Shown here one piece after another: positions 43,467-56,922 of a DNA stretch of 64,000 nucleotides (positions within the stretch are counted from its first letter, which is position 1; every line of letters begins with the position of its first letter). The position numbers and the translations under genes were made by a program. This DNA comes from Nothophaeocryptopus gaeumannii (lineage: Eukaryota; Ascomycota; Dothideomycetes; Mycosphaerellales; Mycosphaerellaceae), in contig JASISA010000036.1 in NCBI GenBank assembly GCA_031771865.1, positions 434,001-498,000 of the forward strand. Direction: 5' to 3'. The notes under the pieces are model-generated. The model was not told the DNA's origin. It ran no database searches and saw nothing but the letters and a program-made list of their open reading frames with translations.

Positions 43467-46194
43467 ATGAGCGGCGGGAAGAAAACATCGTGGAGCGACG
43501 GGCGGAAGAAGTTCGCCATCCCCCCTGTCAAAGTGGCGTGTTTGGCCTGGTGGGATGCCCCGCTCCCTGCCCTGTCCACGCTGGCACGCTGGCACGCTGG
43601 CACGCTGGCACGCTGGCTCGCACCTGCCTCGAGTCGGCTGTAACTATCGGATGTGGATGTGGCTGACAAGTAATGAGCAGTCGGTCATCACGAGTTCGTT
43701 GCGACGGCTGCGAGCCCTGCAGAGGAGTAAGCCATCCATCCATCCATCCATCCATCAATCCATGATCACGCCGCCCCACGTGTGTGGAAGTGGAAGTGGA
43801 AGTGTGGAAGCAGCTCATGTTCATGTTCGTTCATAGTGCGCCAAGAAGGGCAGAGACTGTGTCTACCCTCAGAGTCGACGCGGTGGGCCTCGCATCCCTG
43901 GTGTCTCCAAGCCCAAGCGAGGCAGCAGCGCCGGTGGCTCCTCCTCTAGTAACGACTGCAACGACGCGACCGATGCCTTCGACGACGATGCGTGGCTGAA
44001 CAGTAAAGCATCTCCCCATCCTCACCCTCGTGTGTCTTTCGCGTCTTTGACCGTTTGCAGCAGCGATCGAAGAATGCATCATGCCACTGATGGAACCGGG
44101 AGCCGGTCTGGTCCCTGTCGACGATTACCCCAACTCTGACAGCCTCTTCGACAGCGTCTTCCGCCTGCCCCAGCCAGTGGGCCCAGTGCCAACATCAACC
44201 TCACATCAACTTCGTCCCGAAGCGAGCCGCCAAGCAAATCTTCTCCGGCTTTACACTACCATCGATGACCTGTAAGTAGTGGCTGGTGCCGCACACAATG
44301 GAAGCTGCTCTGCTGACTCGCGTCGAGCCTCACTGCCTATTACATCTGTAAATCTAGCCTTCGTTCACGCGGTGCCATGTTCGCTGACAACGTCCAGGGC
44401 TACACCCCTTCTTCCCTGTGTTGCCGCCTCCACCGCCATCACTCCGCGCATTGCGAGACTGTCCAGCCGATGAAGTGCTTGCGCCGAGCTCTGTAGCGCT
44501 GCTGGCTGCTGATGGCGCATCGCCGCTGTTACTTGCAATATCCGCTGTATTGGTCCTCATCCCGCATCCGAACGCAGGCGAGGCTGGCCACGAGTCGCAG
44601 GTGAGACGACGGCAGGCTGCTCATAACCTGGCAACGCGAGCGCTACAGAGTATCGAGAACGATTCCGAGCTCCCGCAATCAGCATCATCGCCGGCACGAG
44701 CGCTTTTAGATGCCGAAACGACCTTGCAGCGATTTCCTCTACATCCGCAAGTACCAGTGGAGCTCGAAGCCATAATCGCGTTGTGCCTCTTATCCGTGTA
44801 CGAATACGCACAAAGAGGCAACCTGACCAAAATGCGGCAGAGAGCGATGCAAGCCTTTGATACGGCCATGGAGCTCTCCTTGCATTTCGACCAAGGACCG
44901 AGCGAGCAGTTCGTCGAAGCGAGGAGGCGTGCTTGGTGGATGAGCTACATGTGCGCCTGCCAGGCATCTATCGTTGGCTGCACGGTAAGTATCGCCGCTG
45001 CGCTTCAAACGAACATGCACCTCTCATAACCTCATGGTAGACGACGGCCTTCCTGCCACTCGACCCCAGGTTTACAAGGGCGTATCCCACGAACACAGAG
45101 GACGCCGAGGCCTGGCCCATTCTCATCCAAGCACAGCGTGCCATTCTATCCGCCACTCAATTCGTAGTGGCACTGAACGATTCCATAGAGCGGGGGGAAG
45201 GTATTGCCTTCCTAGGCGATAGTATGAAAGAATTGAATAGCCTACTCGAGCCGCTAATCATGGAGTCTGACAACTGGTGCTTGGACTCGGCTGCTCTTGA
45301 CTTCTGTGAGCCCGAAGCCGTGGTCGCCCGCTCTATGCGACTAATGGCAAAAATCAAACTCAATAGGTATGTTGAAATCTGCGGGAGCGGTACGCATGTG
45401 CACTAATGCGAATCACAGCGCCCGAATCAAGGTACACAGATATTCTGCTGTAAGTGCAAACTAATCTTCACTCCGCTCCACATCACAGTATATGGCAATC
45501 TGACCACACAAAAAATTCCAGTTCTTTGACATCCCAGTCTTCACGGAGAAGCACTGCGATCTGAAAGACATGGAAGCGTCGAGGTCTTGGAGCGACAAGG
45601 ACATTCAGCCGGCCTCTGCGTGCTGCAGTGGTGCACTTCCAATTATCCCGGGACTAGAGGACTACACACTCGACGTCACGAGCTCCTGGACCCATTCAGC
45701 ACTCCCGATGTCACCCTCACCAGCCGCTTTTGTGTCTCCCACCGTCGCGAGCTCATCCCCTTCACTTCCTTTCAGCAACCATGCCTCCTCACGAATGTGT
45801 CTCAAATCTGCTCTCAGCATTGCCAGGGCGTTCGAGCTACTCCCGTATCCCATTACTGCTGGCACGGCTGAAGCGAGACCTCGAACGATGCCGTCGTTCA
45901 CCTGTTGTGCGATGCAGAGTGCATACGCTTTACTTATGATGCACCAGAAGACGTCGGTGATGCTGAGTGGGGACACTGAGCGAGATGCCAATATCCAGAG
46001 GCTTTTATCGCAGTGCGAAAACGGGCTGCATTCCGTTCTGGCGGCGCTAGAAAACTATTCGATTAGTTTCGAGGCCTTGCACGGTATGAGAGGTGAGCGT
46101 TTGACTTCATCGAAGTCTGATTGTACTTCGTCGCTGACAGAAAGCAGACCAGGTCCGCGACGCATTCAGCTGCTTGTCAGTCTCCTTCCTGTAA
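43467..46194 (+). CDS. Zn(II)2Cys6 transcription factor of the cluster
   Basis: Ten exons: 43467-43549, 43681-43726, 43837-44002, 44061-44271, 44328-44347, 44398-44984, 45041-45366, 45419-45449, 45522-46092 and 46148-46194. They give 695 residues. The zinc cluster is assembled from exons 1-3: VACLACRSSRVRC, then DGCEPC, RGC and AKKGRDC, spacing C-x2-C-x6-C-x5-C-x2-C-x6-C, followed by the SRRGGPR linker. Exon 5 is a 20-nt micro-exon; with it the chain reads TTIDDLLTAYYIWLHPFFPV, the usual start of the fungal regulator middle domain, whereas skipping it breaks the frame. Later parts (RAWWMSYMCACQASIVG, ARIKVHRYSAFFDIPVFT) fit the same family. A pathway-specific activator of the surrounding genes is likely (compare FUB10). 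The final acceptor could lie three bases upstream. Confidence 0.85.
43577..43616. repeat. (CACGCTGG)5 repeat in intron 1 of the regulator
   Basis: Five perfect copies of an 8-mer inside the first intron of the Zn(II)2Cys6 gene (43550-43680). Confidence 0.95.
43732..43756. repeat. (CATC)n microsatellite in intron 2 of the regulator
   Basis: Tetranucleotide run just after the GTAAGC donor. It is followed at 43789-43806 by GTGGAA units in the same intron (43727-43836). Confidence 0.9.
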
Positions 46195-46397
46195 CCCTTG
46201 GCAGGTTCGGGATTTGGTGGCGTGTCCAGAGCCCGGGCACGGGCTCTGCACATCGAACTCCGATCGGGTCTCATACTTTTGGCTCCAGTTTGGCCGTGCG
46301 TGTACTGGTAGATTTAAAACTAAGAGGAATCATAAAATTTCTGATCCGGTCTCAAATCGAGGCAAACTCGTCCGATAATCATACATCCTCTCCAATC
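46195..46397. promoter_or_regulatory. Promoter of the PLP enzyme with a TTCGGG site
   Basis: 203 bp between the regulator stop and the PLP enzyme start. TTCGGG at 46206-46211 is the reverse complement of the CCCGAA hexamer that occurs three times in the nitrilase/acetyltransferase promoter. A CCCGGGCACGGGCT stretch follows near 46233. Regulation is inferred. Confidence 0.3.
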
Positions 46398-48293
46398 ATG
46401 GGCAAAACAGCATCTGGCTCGCTCCAAGGCGTTACCAAGGAGCCTGGTTTCGCCACAGTCTCTTTGCACGGAGGACAGGAGCCTGATCCGATCAATGGGT
46501 CTCGCGCCGTGCCACTCTACCAGACTTGCGCGTACAATTTCACAGACGCCGCCGATGGTGCTGGAAAGTTTGCGTGGTCCAAAGATGGCTACGTATACAC
46601 CCGCATGGGTAACCCGACCAATACTGTATTTGAGACCCGCATGGCCATGCTCGAAGGTGGTGTCGGTGCGGTAGCGACGGCATCTGGGCATGCTGCTCAG
46701 GTCTCTGCCTCCATCACTAAATGTGTCAAGACTGAGCTGACTTGACGTAGTTCATGGCAATCACCAATTGCTGTCTTCCGGGAGATAACTTCGTCAGTAC
46801 CAGTTGGCTGTACGGCGGGACGTACAACCAGTTCCGCGTCTACATGCGCAAGTTCAACATCAATGTCAAGTGGGTCATCGGCAACAATCCCGACGATATT
46901 GACCGTATGATCGATTCGAAAACCCGGTGTGTATACATAGAGACTATCTCGAACCCGAAACACAGCGTCCCAGATATCAGTGCCATTGCGGATGTTTGCC
47001 ACAAGCACGGCATTCCCTTGCTTGTTGACAACACTTTTGGCATGGGCGGTTACATCCAGAGGCCATTGCTCTGTGGTGCAGACGTCGTCACTCATAGCTG
47101 TGAGTGGTCCCGGAGACCCGGTATTGTAGGCACTCACTGACGAATGAACGCGTAGGCACCAAATGGATTGGTGGACATGGAACGAGCATGGGCGGAGTTG
47201 GTAGGTACGCGAATTCACTCCGGCCAACAGAACGACTGACTCCGTCACAGTGATTGATGGGGGCCATTTCGACTGGAGCGCTTCTGGCAAGTTTCCGGAA
47301 TTCACGGAACCAGCCCCGGGATACCACGGCATGCGATTCTGGGACACATACGGGAAGAAAGCGTTGTCCGCCAAGCTCAGAATGGACAGCATGCGAGATC
47401 TTGGTCCTTGTATGAGCCCGTTCAATGCTTGGCTCTTCCTCCAAGTAGGTCTTCTTCCCAACGAACGAAACCCGGTTGTTTCTGATTCTTGCACAGGGAC
47501 TTGAGACGCTGAGTATTCGAGGCGAGCGCCATTGCAAGAACACGCAGGCCGTTGCCGAATGGCTGGAAGCGGATGACCGCGTCAACTGGGTTCTCTATCC
47601 CGGACTCCCGTCACACCCTGACTACGAGCACGCCAAGAAGACGATGCCTAATGGTGCAGGCGGCGTGCTGACCTTTGGCCTGGTGCGTGTCTCGAGAGCC
47701 GATTTTATAGCCCGCATGTTAATATGGACACTCACAGGCAGGTACAGTCGACGAGGTCCGCGCCTTCGTCGATAACCTCAAGCTTTGCAGTCATTTAGCC
47801 AACGTGGGCGATGCCAAAACGCTCGTCATCCACCCTTGGGTGAGGCGTCCTTCCAGTTGAAGCTCGGCTAGACTCGTGCTGATCATACACCAGGTCACTA
47901 CCCACCAGCAGATGCCAGACGAAGAGAAGGTCAAAGGCGGTGTTACGCCGGATTTGATTCGACTGAGCATTGGCCTGGAAGATCTCGACGATATGTAAGT
48001 TGAATCTTTCCGTTGATCCCGTTCCGATCTGGTACTCATTACGACTTGCAGCATCTACGATTTTGAACAAGCGATACAAGCGGCGGGTATCAAGCCGACC
48101 GTGAAATCCAAAGGTAAGCAGTCTTTGCCAACAGAACGTCGAAGACACTGCTGATTTGTGTGTGTGCTCAGCCGACCCGTTCGCGGTTGCCATGGATCTC
48201 ATCAAGAGTGGATTTATGAAACAGCTTTCCACTGGTGCGCCGCGCCCTGGGACTGATGGAACGATTCAGGGCCCAGTCGCTGTCCAGGCCTAA
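46398..48293 (+). CDS. O-acetylhomoserine (thiol)-lyase-like PLP enzyme (MET17 / FUB7-like)
   Basis: Nine exons: 46398-46700, 46751-47099, 47156-47200, 47251-47444, 47497-47682, 47738-47839, 47894-47994, 48052-48113 and 48172-48293. They give 487 residues. It belongs to the Cys/Met-metabolism PLP family, which replaces the acetoxy group of O-acetylhomoserine with a nucleophile: sulfide in methionine synthesis, a carbon nucleophile in Fub7. Signatures are SLHGGQEPDP, VPLYQTCAYNF, YTRMGNPTNTVFETRMAMLE and IPLLVDNTFGMGGYIQRPL. The Schiff-base Lys is about residue 220, in SCTKWIGGHGTSMGG (rebuilt across intron 2). The C-terminus has VNWVLYPGLPSHPDY and LIRLSIGLEDLDDIIYDFEQA, then a 45-residue tail beyond the usual end. 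Intron 1 has a weak GTCTCT donor. With the kinase and acetyltransferase beside it, its substrate is very likely O-acetylhomoserine. Confidence 0.92.
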
Positions 48294-49164
48294 TAGCGAG
48301 ATTGATAATGAGCAGAGTGCGTTGTGTTGTCTACATTCAGGTGTAGTCTCTGTCAGCCTTGTCAGCTCTAGAACTTGATAGTTCAGACCTTGCAGCGCCG
48401 GAGTAGTAGTAGTCAGCCTATTTGTTACCTATTCCACTGCCTTGCGCCTCTTGCGAAAGGAGTATCGAATGCTGTATTCTCTTCTTCTTCGACGACGTTT
48501 CTCCATGATAGGGGCGGCTCCTGATCGAGAATGTACGGTCCGCTGTGTTTGGCCGCGAAGAACCTGAGCACAGTCGTTGGTTGGGAGATTCAGTTCGTCC
48601 AGTCCTTTTTTGAGTATTCCCGGTCTGCGTGTCATTGTATAAAGGAGTCGATCTCTAGTCAATAGCGATTACATGCTGACGAGTTCCAGAATGACCATAC
48701 CGAGTGTCATTCAATATGCTGAATTGGATCGTCCCTTTCACAGTGGGTATGTTGGAGCCTGAGGTTGGAGAAGGCGATGGTGGTCAGTGCTTCGGGAGAA
48801 CCTTCCGCCGTGTCATCATTCACCAACGCGACTCTATCCCTCTCTCTCTCATATCACGCTCCCAATATCCACCCAAACCACGCCACGGTCATCAACCATC
48901 AACAGACATGGATTTGAACGCGCCTTAGCTACACGGACTCCTGCGTATGATCCTTTGTCTCCTACACGGGTGTTGGCCATGAAGTTTCGCTCGAGCGCCA
49001 ACACCACGGTTCGCTGATTCCAGCGACTTCATGGAATGGCGGCTGGCGTCTGGCGGCAATAAACAGCGGCAGCAAAAATGTCAATCGGCTTGGCACAATC
49101 CTAGTCGTCAAGTGTCATTCTTCTCATTAGAGTACCAAGTCAAGATGGGTGGTGAACAAAAGCT
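48294..49164. other. Intergenic, 871 bp
   Basis: 3' end of the PLP enzyme and promoter of the secreted protein gene. No gene or repeat seen; base composition is normal, so the AT-rich island has not yet begun. Confidence 0.4.
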
Positions 49165-49920
49165 ATGGGGCTCTGGAGATGCCTGATCTTGTTTTCTATC
49201 ATCCTAGGTGCTACTCGTCTTACTGCTTCCGATATACTACCTGAGAATGCGGTCACCGGTCCGTCAATTAACGAGCGATATAGTCTGAGCGATGGCCCCA
49301 GCAGCGATCCTGAGCGAAGTGCCGACCTAGCATCCTATGATGCATCAGTAGAAGATGGTATAGACAGATTCAACTCAAGATTGGCGGCATCGTTAGACGG
49401 GGAGTACTACATCGCTGCTGTGTCGAACTATGATGGCTTGCAGAAGAGACAGGCAGGCTCTGTAAGAGAATCGGTACGATTTCTATTGCTTCGCGCTTAC
49501 ATGCAACCACAGACACTCGTTTCTGCATTTGGTGAGATCTCGAATGACTGCACCACGGTCCCCATCTATCGGATTCGCAATGGAACCCTGAGCGCTACCG
49601 TTGGAGGGAATACATACACATACTCTACCAATCCAGGCGTGGGGTATCAACTCTTCGTTCCAAATCGAAGTCCGGGAAGCCTAAATACCAGCCTTTGGGT
49701 GGTCAACGACGGGGCAATTACATGGCAGAACGCAGCGTTTGACAATGGAGCTGCGCAATTCTGTGCCACGAGTGACGGGCAAGTCTTGGCAGTGTTCTCG
49801 CAGCTGGCGCGTCCGCAGGCATGTGTCGCCATTACACTGTTTCTTATGTATCAAGATCCACGTCCCCTCGAAGTTCGACAGCGTCCCGTTGGCGCTTCCT
49901 CCGGCGCTGGGCGAGGATAG
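49165..49920 (+). CDS. Small secreted protein with Kex2-type site
   Basis: An open frame of 251 codons begins MGLWRCLILFSIILGATRLT, a clear signal peptide. After an acidic pro-region comes YDGLQKRQAGS, a dibasic KR site typical of Kex2 processing. Bases 49462-49512 look like a 51-nt intron (GTAAGA...GCTTAC...CCACAG, in frame), so the true product is probably 234 residues, with QAGS joined to TLVSAFGEIS. The body (NTYTYSTNPGVGYQLFVPN, NDGAITWQNAAFDNGAAQFC) matches a beta-rich domain common in fungal secreted proteins of unknown function. Four N-x-S/T sites and few cysteines are present. The last 30 residues look unlike a conserved end and may reflect another intron or truncation. It is the last gene before the transposon island. 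Confidence 0.7.
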   Translation: MGLWRCLILFSIILGATRLTASDILPENAVTGPSINERYSLSDGPSSDPERSADLASYDASVEDGIDRFNSRLAASLDGEYYIAAVSNYDGLQKRQAGSVRESVRFLLLRAYMQPQTLVSAFGEISNDCTTVPIYRIRNGTLSATVGGNTYTYSTNPGVGYQLFVPNRSPGSLNTSLWVVNDGAITWQNAAFDNGAAQFCATSDGQVLAVFSQLARPQACVAITLFLMYQDPRPLEVRQRPVGASSGAGRG

Positions 49921-50400
49921 TGACCTTCAGAACGCGTTGTTGTTTGGGCTTAAAACCCATTCATTCACTCGGAGGTCCTCACATATAAGGAGCTTGGGAT
50001 ATTTGGAGCTGAAAGGAGCCTCCTAGATACTATTACACGCCAAATCTACATACAAACCGACATCGGTTTTTGCAGCTCTGCGAGCCGAGGACTGACAGGC
50101 TTTTTCCACAACACAGTACGATCGGCGACGCCGATATTTTTAGTTTAACAATCATTCGTACAACCCTCTGGATCCAATATACAAAGACACTTGTCCGAAT
50201 TTATTGGATTAGTATAATACCAACGCTAAATTCTCGGGTTAGCCTAAGTTGTACTAATCGCCGAACGGAATTATATACTACATACTCCGGAGGCACAGCA
50301 TGAGCATAACGTAATCGGTGGGGAAGCTGCGTAGGTAGGGAAGCTGTGCACGGATTTCCAACCCACTACCTTTCAATTCGACCCACGCGGCCGCACTATA
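49921..50400. other. Start of the AT-rich repeat island
   Basis: From about 50030 the sequence becomes TA-rich. No gene. A CAGTACGATCGGCGACGCCGAT stretch at 50115-50136 could be the end of the neighbouring pogo-like element, but I could not find its inverted partner. Confidence 0.35.
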
Positions 50401-50804
50401 ATGCAGTCTGAATCTAAGTCGCTAAATACATTCTCAAGCACTTCAACTTCCTACTCCTTAATTTCTGTAGCTATAGGTTGTATACGGCGCCGCTTGCGTA
50501 AAGTTTTATCCGCTATCGCCCTCTCTACCTCGCGGGCTATCTCTAGTACTTCTTGGGTACTAAACACAAACTTGCCCTTCAATGCGACTCGCTTGCCCGT
50601 ATTTCGTTTCTTCCGGGTCTAAAGCAGCTCCCTCTACTTTGTTAGCTCTATACGAAGTATAGCATTCTTACTACATAACGCTTCTAAAGCCTAAGTTAGT
50701 CGAGAGATATAGCGCTTAACTAGCGTTAGGAGGTCGGTAGCGCTCTAAACGGTAGTAAGACATAACGCATTTACCTTACGTAGCTCTATGCTATCCGGAG
50801 GATT
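50401..50804 (-). pseudogene. C-terminal remnant of a pogo/Fot1-like DDE transposase with RIP-type stops
   Basis: Read on the minus strand, 50804 down to about 50404 gives NPPDSIELRKVNA, KRYISRL, ALEALCSKNAILRIEL, RKKRNTGKRVALKGKF and FSTQEVLEIAREVERAIADK. That is the usual C-terminal tail of fungal pogo/Fot1 transposases, ending in the KR-ALKGK basic motif. At least four in-frame stops are TAG or TAA at places where Gln (CAG/CAA) is expected, the mark of C-to-T change. The frame runs into the Ty3/gypsy insertion at 50804/50805, so the upstream part of the transposase should lie beyond 56922. Confidence 0.65.
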
Positions 50805-51109
50805 TGTCACGGGCCGGAGTCGGGAAGTAGGTTGCTAATCACAAACGGTACAGGGAGCTACGGACAGGTTGGATAGACACTGTATTAACCATATAGGTCA
50901 ATCCTATTGACAGGACGTAGCGCAAAGAGTCGAAGACCGGATCTTTGCGCGTCGAGAAGAAACTCTTCTCCGGGTCTTGGCAGAGTCACGTGGCTCTGTC
51001 ACATGATGCTAGTCGAGCCCCGAGGCTCGGCCGAGTTCATCCGGATGCTTCAAGCATCCAAACCACGTGCATCCAGGTGTTCAGGTGTCACCGGGCCACG
51101 CCCGTGACA
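50805..51109 (-). repeat. LTR (3' LTR in element orientation)
   Basis: 305 bp. Identical to the other LTR except for one extra G (GGGCCGGAG versus GGGCCGAG) and one missing A (CCGAGTTC versus CCGAAGTTC). No substitutions seen. Confidence 0.95.
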
Positions 51110-51114
51110 GTACG

Positions 51115-51122
51115 CCCCTCCT
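51115..51122 (-). other. Polypurine tract of the gypsy element
   Basis: On the minus strand AGGAGGGG lies 5 nt inside the 3' LTR, the normal place for plus-strand priming. Confidence 0.5.
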
Positions 51123-51333
51123 ATGCGTCAGCCTCCTGGCTACGCAAAAGCAGTAGGACTGCGCAGCGCGCATCCTCCTTGGGCATCAGATACTACCGTG
51201 TAGTATAAAAAATGCAACAGTTTCCCCACTACCGAAGCAGTGGGTCTCCATGGTTCTTCGGAATTCATTTGGCCTTTAGGCAGGTAACAGGTGTTCATAT
51301 AGGTCGGGTAGGTAGTCAAGGCTAGTCACGTGA

Positions 51334-55200
<3,867 letters not shown>

Positions 55201-55226
55201 CGGGCGGGTAGGTAGAATACGGGACG

Positions 55227-56475
55227 TTAACGCTGATCCGGGAGCCAGGAATCACGGACGGGGAGTCGTAGTAAGCGGTAGGCGGCTAAGCGCGTACTTA
55301 ACGTCTGGTAGCGACTGTTACTAGACGTGTACCTTTTTCCGAGGGCGGGGAGAGATAGAACGGGGCGGAGAGTAGACAGAAGCCGTAGGAGTAGGCGGTG
55401 ACGGCGAACGGCGGCCTCGACGGGGCTCCCCTGTTGAGGGGGGACGGGACGGGAGTTACTTCCGGTCGTCGTTACGTGTTTCCGACGCTCTTGATCGCGC
55501 TGCTGAATATCGGCTGGACGGGTATCTGGGAGCGGGCAGTCGCGGACAAGATGGCCGGGTTTATGACAGCGAAAGCAAGCGCCCGTTCTTATCCGTTTTC
55601 TGAGTACGACGGGTATAGTCAAGTTCCATAGGATCTCCTCCGATTTTTCTTTAGTAACTGCAGCGTAGGTATCCTTCTTCGGAGTCGTTGGGTAAGTAGC
55701 AGGTTTCGGGGGTAGGGCCAGTAGCTTTCGAGTAAAACTTCGAGTCGTTCTCGAGTATCTGTAGGTGAGCTCGAAGAGAGTTGAAGTCGGTACGGTCCGG
55801 CGGCGGGCGGTATTTGAGCATATCGTGGAGCTCCTTATTAACAGATAGCTCGAGAAGCGTTGCGAGGTTGTCCTTGGGAGTCTCTCCTCAAGAGCCAGGC
55901 GTTGAATTCAGCGATAAAGGTTCCGAAATCCTTATTAGTTTGACGGTAAGCGAAATATTTATTTCGAGCATTAAGCGCGCGGTTCGGGTCGCCAAAGGCT
56001 TCGTCTAATATTCGTAGGATTCCTTCAAAGTCGGTAGGTCGAGAGGTATCGGAGCGCATGTACGGTCGACTTGTTTATAAGCAAGGCCGGCGAGGCGGTT
56101 CTGGACGTAGGCAAGACGAGAGACAGCAGTAGGGTATCGGTCGCGGTTTACTTCCATCTTCTGGCGGATCTGAGTATCGAAGCGCTGAAGATCATCTCTT
56201 TCTCCGGAGAACTTGTCAGGATCAGGTAGTCTCTCGGATCTCGTAGTCGGAACAGTGACCGTAGGGGTAAGCGTAGAAGGTTCGACGATAGGTTCGGAGG
56301 GTTCGGACGAAGGAGTCTTCTCGGTCGAGGCAATCGGGTAGCGTCTCTCGGCCTCGCGAATACGGTCGGCTTCTTCGCGTTGGAAATCGATAACGGCAGT
56401 AAGACGGGTAATCTGGGTCTGGGAGGAAGCATTCTCAGCCTCTTGGTCGCTTAGCTTCTCAGCGACCGAAGACAT
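55227..56475 (-). pseudogene. gag region of the gypsy element with CCHC zinc knuckle
   Basis: Begins at ATG 56475 with a coiled-coil-like, Gln/Glu-rich N-terminus, then DPDKFSGERDDLQRF typical of fungal gag capsid regions. It continues in another frame (DFEGILRILDEAFGDPN, TFIAEFNAWL) at 56059-55838, and ends near 55570 with a zinc knuckle CFRCHKPGHLVRDC (C-x2-C-x4-H-x4-C). At least two frame changes separate these parts. Confidence 0.8.
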
Positions 56476-56606
56476 CCAGGTAACGGCAGATTGAGCGAAG
56501 AGAGCCCAGGCTTCAGGGTGGGGCAGTTACGCTCTGCAGGAACTCCTCCTACTATCCGTAAGGATAGGGAGTTGGGTAGGACATCGTGAATAGCACCTAA
56601 GGGTAG

Positions 56607-56615
56607 GCGCTACGT
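56607..56615 (-). other. Candidate self-complementary primer-binding site
   Basis: Just inside the 5' LTR (2 nt away, minus strand) lies ACGTAGCGC. Its exact complement, GCGCTACGT, occurs inside the LTR (plus-strand 56727-56735). No tRNA-type TGG site is present at this position. This resembles the Tf1/sushi arrangement, in which the 5' end of the element's own RNA primes reverse transcription. Confidence 0.4.
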
Positions 56616-56617
56616 AG

Positions 56618-56922
56618 TGTCACGGGCCGAGTCGGGAAGTAGGTTGCTAATCACAAACGGTACAGGGAGCTACGGACAGGTTGGATAGACACTGTATTAA
56701 CCATATAGGTCAATCCTATTGACAGGACGTAGCGCAAAGAGTCGAAGACCGGATCTTTGCGCGTCGAGAAGAAACTCTTCTCCGGGTCTTGGCAGAGTCA
56801 CGTGGCTCTGTCACATGATGCTAGTCGAGCCCCGAGGCTCGGCCGAAGTTCATCCGGATGCTTCAAGCATCCAAACCACGTGCATCCAGGTGTTCAGGTG
56901 TCACCGGGCCACGCCCGTGACA
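56618..56922 (-). repeat. LTR (5' LTR in element orientation)
   Basis: 305 bp, TG...CA ends with 10-bp inverted termini, followed by target duplication GGATT. Confidence 0.95.

Noticed and set aside
44358..44371. Alternative 14-nt micro-exon in the Zn(II)2Cys6 gene
   Set aside because: It would keep frame but leave a 26-nt intron, too short; the 44328-44347 exon gives normal introns and a better motif.
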